Position numbers and translations under genes: made by a program
The notes under the pieces: model-generated
What the model was told of the DNA's origin: nothing
The model's database searches: none
What the model saw: only the letters and a program-made list of their open reading frames with translations
NCBI GenBank assembly: GCA_030832095.1
Contig: JAURJT010000039.1
Location: 1-64,000, forward strand
Direction: 5' to 3'
From: Gammaproteobacteria bacterium
GTDB lineage: Bacteria; Pseudomonadota; Gammaproteobacteria; Burkholderiales; Burkholderiaceae_B
DNA length: 64,000 bases
Shown: piece by piece, positions 63,159 to 64,000 of the stretch
Layout: each line of letters starts with the position of its first letter
How positions within the stretch are numbered: the stretch's first letter is position 1

Positions 63159-64000
63159 TGACTGCCATCTATTGGTTTCGCAACGATTTGCGCCTATGTG
63201 ATCAACCGTCATTTAAAAACGCCTGCGCGCAAGCCACTCGGCTCTTGCCGGTCTTTATCCATGACAGCGCTTATGTTGCACCAACCCGCTGGGGCTTTGA
63301 GCGATTAGGGCCTCACAGAAAGTACGCTCTGCGCTCGGCGCTTCAAGCACTTAAGTTGCAACTACGTCAACAACAGAGCGATTTACTTGAGTACAGGGGC
63401 GACCCGTGTCAAACGCTAATTGCACTGGCCAAACAAGTTGGTGCTGAGACAATTTTTTGTGAAGACATCGCTGCACCCGACGAGCAGCAGCAAGTCATGA
63501 GCCTCAGGCGAGCGGGCTTGACCGTCAACACCCTTTGGCACTCGAGTCTGTTGGATCCACATGACTTGCCGTTTGCAATTGAACAACTACCTTTAGTTTT
63601 TACAGAGTTTAGAGTAGCCGTTGAGAAAGCAAACGTGCTTGTGCGGCCGCCTGAAGCCGCGCCGGCAAGCGTGCCGCCGCTTCCCGAGAGGCTTGTACAA
63701 AACAGAACAATAGAAAGCGACCAGACAGCGAATTTGCCATCTGAGCGGTTTGGTTCGTCTGATTCGTCTGATTCGTCTGATTCGTCTGAGTCTTTCGTTA
63801 AACTTGATGCGCGCAGCTCACTGACTTTTTCAACTGCAAACGATTTTGCCGGCACACTGGGAGGGCTCAGGCACACCCAGCAATATTTTGAACGCCAACT
63901 GGCGCATAGCTATAAAGCTACCCGTAACCAGCTGTCAGGATTAGATTATTCAACAAAGTTTTCAGTGTGGCTAGCCTCGGGTGCACTCTCGGCCAGAATG
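63158..64000 (+). CDS. cryptochrome-DASH photolyase (3' end outside window)
   Basis: A partial gene running off the right edge, 281 codons visible. It begins I-Y-W-F-R-N-D-L-R-L-C-D-Q-P and reaches Y-K-A-T-R-N-Q-L-S-G-L-D-Y-S-T-K-F-S, a segment typical of cryptochrome-DASH, whose members repair cyclobutane dimers in single-stranded DNA. Between the two domains (about residues 165-230) is a low-complexity linker with four S-S-D units. Its ATG overlaps the DUF2256 stop by one base. Confidence 0.87.
   Translation, partial: MTAIYWFRNDLRLCDQPSFKNACAQATRLLPVFIHDSAYVAPTRWGFERLGPHRKYALRSALQALKLQLRQQQSDLLEYRGDPCQTLIALAKQVGAETIFCEDIAAPDEQQQVMSLRRAGLTVNTLWHSSLLDPHDLPFAIEQLPLVFTEFRVAVEKANVLVRPPEAAPASVPPLPERLVQNRTIESDQTANLPSERFGSSDSSDSSDSSESFVKLDARSSLTFSTANDFAGTLGGLRHTQQYFERQLAHSYKATRNQLSGLDYSTKFSVWLASGALSARM
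63754..63789 (+). repeat. in-frame 9-bp tandem repeat in cryptochrome-DASH
   Basis: Four perfect copies of TTCGTCTGA encode Ser-Ser-Asp/Glu units in the interdomain linker. Copy changes would alter linker length by three residues without shifting frame. Confidence 0.9.

Overview
The window looks like a chromosomal segment of a betaproteobacterium of the order Burkholderiales, most likely Alcaligenaceae/Bordetella-like. This is inferred from moderate GC, six orphan Bug/TTT-type solute receptors, a hemP-bhuRSTUV-type heme operon, several MmgE/PrpD proteins and CaiB/enoyl-CoA hydratase/acyl-CoA dehydrogenase sets. I see no rRNA, tRNA, transposase, integrase, CRISPR array or phage gene.

Layout. 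1-9 kb: a class II aldolase (cut by the left edge) and its IclR regulator lie divergent from a two-domain metallophosphoesterase followed by two Bug receptors, a secreted amidohydrolase, a spermidine synthase-like protein and a third Bug receptor. 9-16.4 kb: a seven-gene heme operon on the minus strand (hemP, outer-membrane receptor, hmuS, hmuT, hmuU, hmuV, tonB-like) behind a Fur box. 16.4-25.2 kb: a zinc-acquisition locus with a His-rich small membrane protein, znuC, znuB and znuA, a divergent Fur-family gene (probable zur), and a second operon with a small cysteine-containing protein, a porin-like barrel, an orphan metal-binding protein, zevA and zevB. The two zinc promoter regions share the palindrome TGATA-N6-TATCA three times. 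25.2-27.5 kb: a Tat-exported PhoX phosphatase behind a PhoB-like box.

27.5-34.7 kb: nitrogen-compound catabolism, with a D-aminoacylase, diaminopropionate ammonia-lyase, an M20 amidohydrolase/carbamoylase, an N-carbamoyl-D-amino-acid hydrolase-like nitrilase, an iron-type alcohol dehydrogenase and a secreted carboxymuconolactone-decarboxylase-like protein. 34.8-44.7 kb: a minus-strand catabolic block with two copies of a metallo-hydrolase plus Bug receptor module, two MmgE/PrpD proteins and an FMN/FeS/FAD oxidoreductase, divergent from a LysR regulator. 45.7-54 kb: a ModA-like protein without signal peptide, an amidase, an isocitrate-lyase/PEP-mutase family enzyme and a tartrate-dehydrogenase-like enzyme face a TRAP transporter operon with a DUF3313 lipoprotein.

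54-64 kb: a metallo-hydrolase; a TerC-family membrane protein behind a yybP-ykoY (manganese) riboswitch with an orphan 147-residue protein; an acyl-CoA module (CoA-transferase, enoyl-CoA hydratase, acyl-CoA dehydrogenase, MmgE/PrpD) containing an 8-bp repeat tract; and a light-repair operon (photolyase, DUF2256, cryptochrome-DASH) cut by the right edge. Overall this is a scavenging genome region: metal and heme import, phosphate release, and uptake and breakdown of small organic acids and amides. The substrates of most catabolic enzymes cannot be read from sequence.
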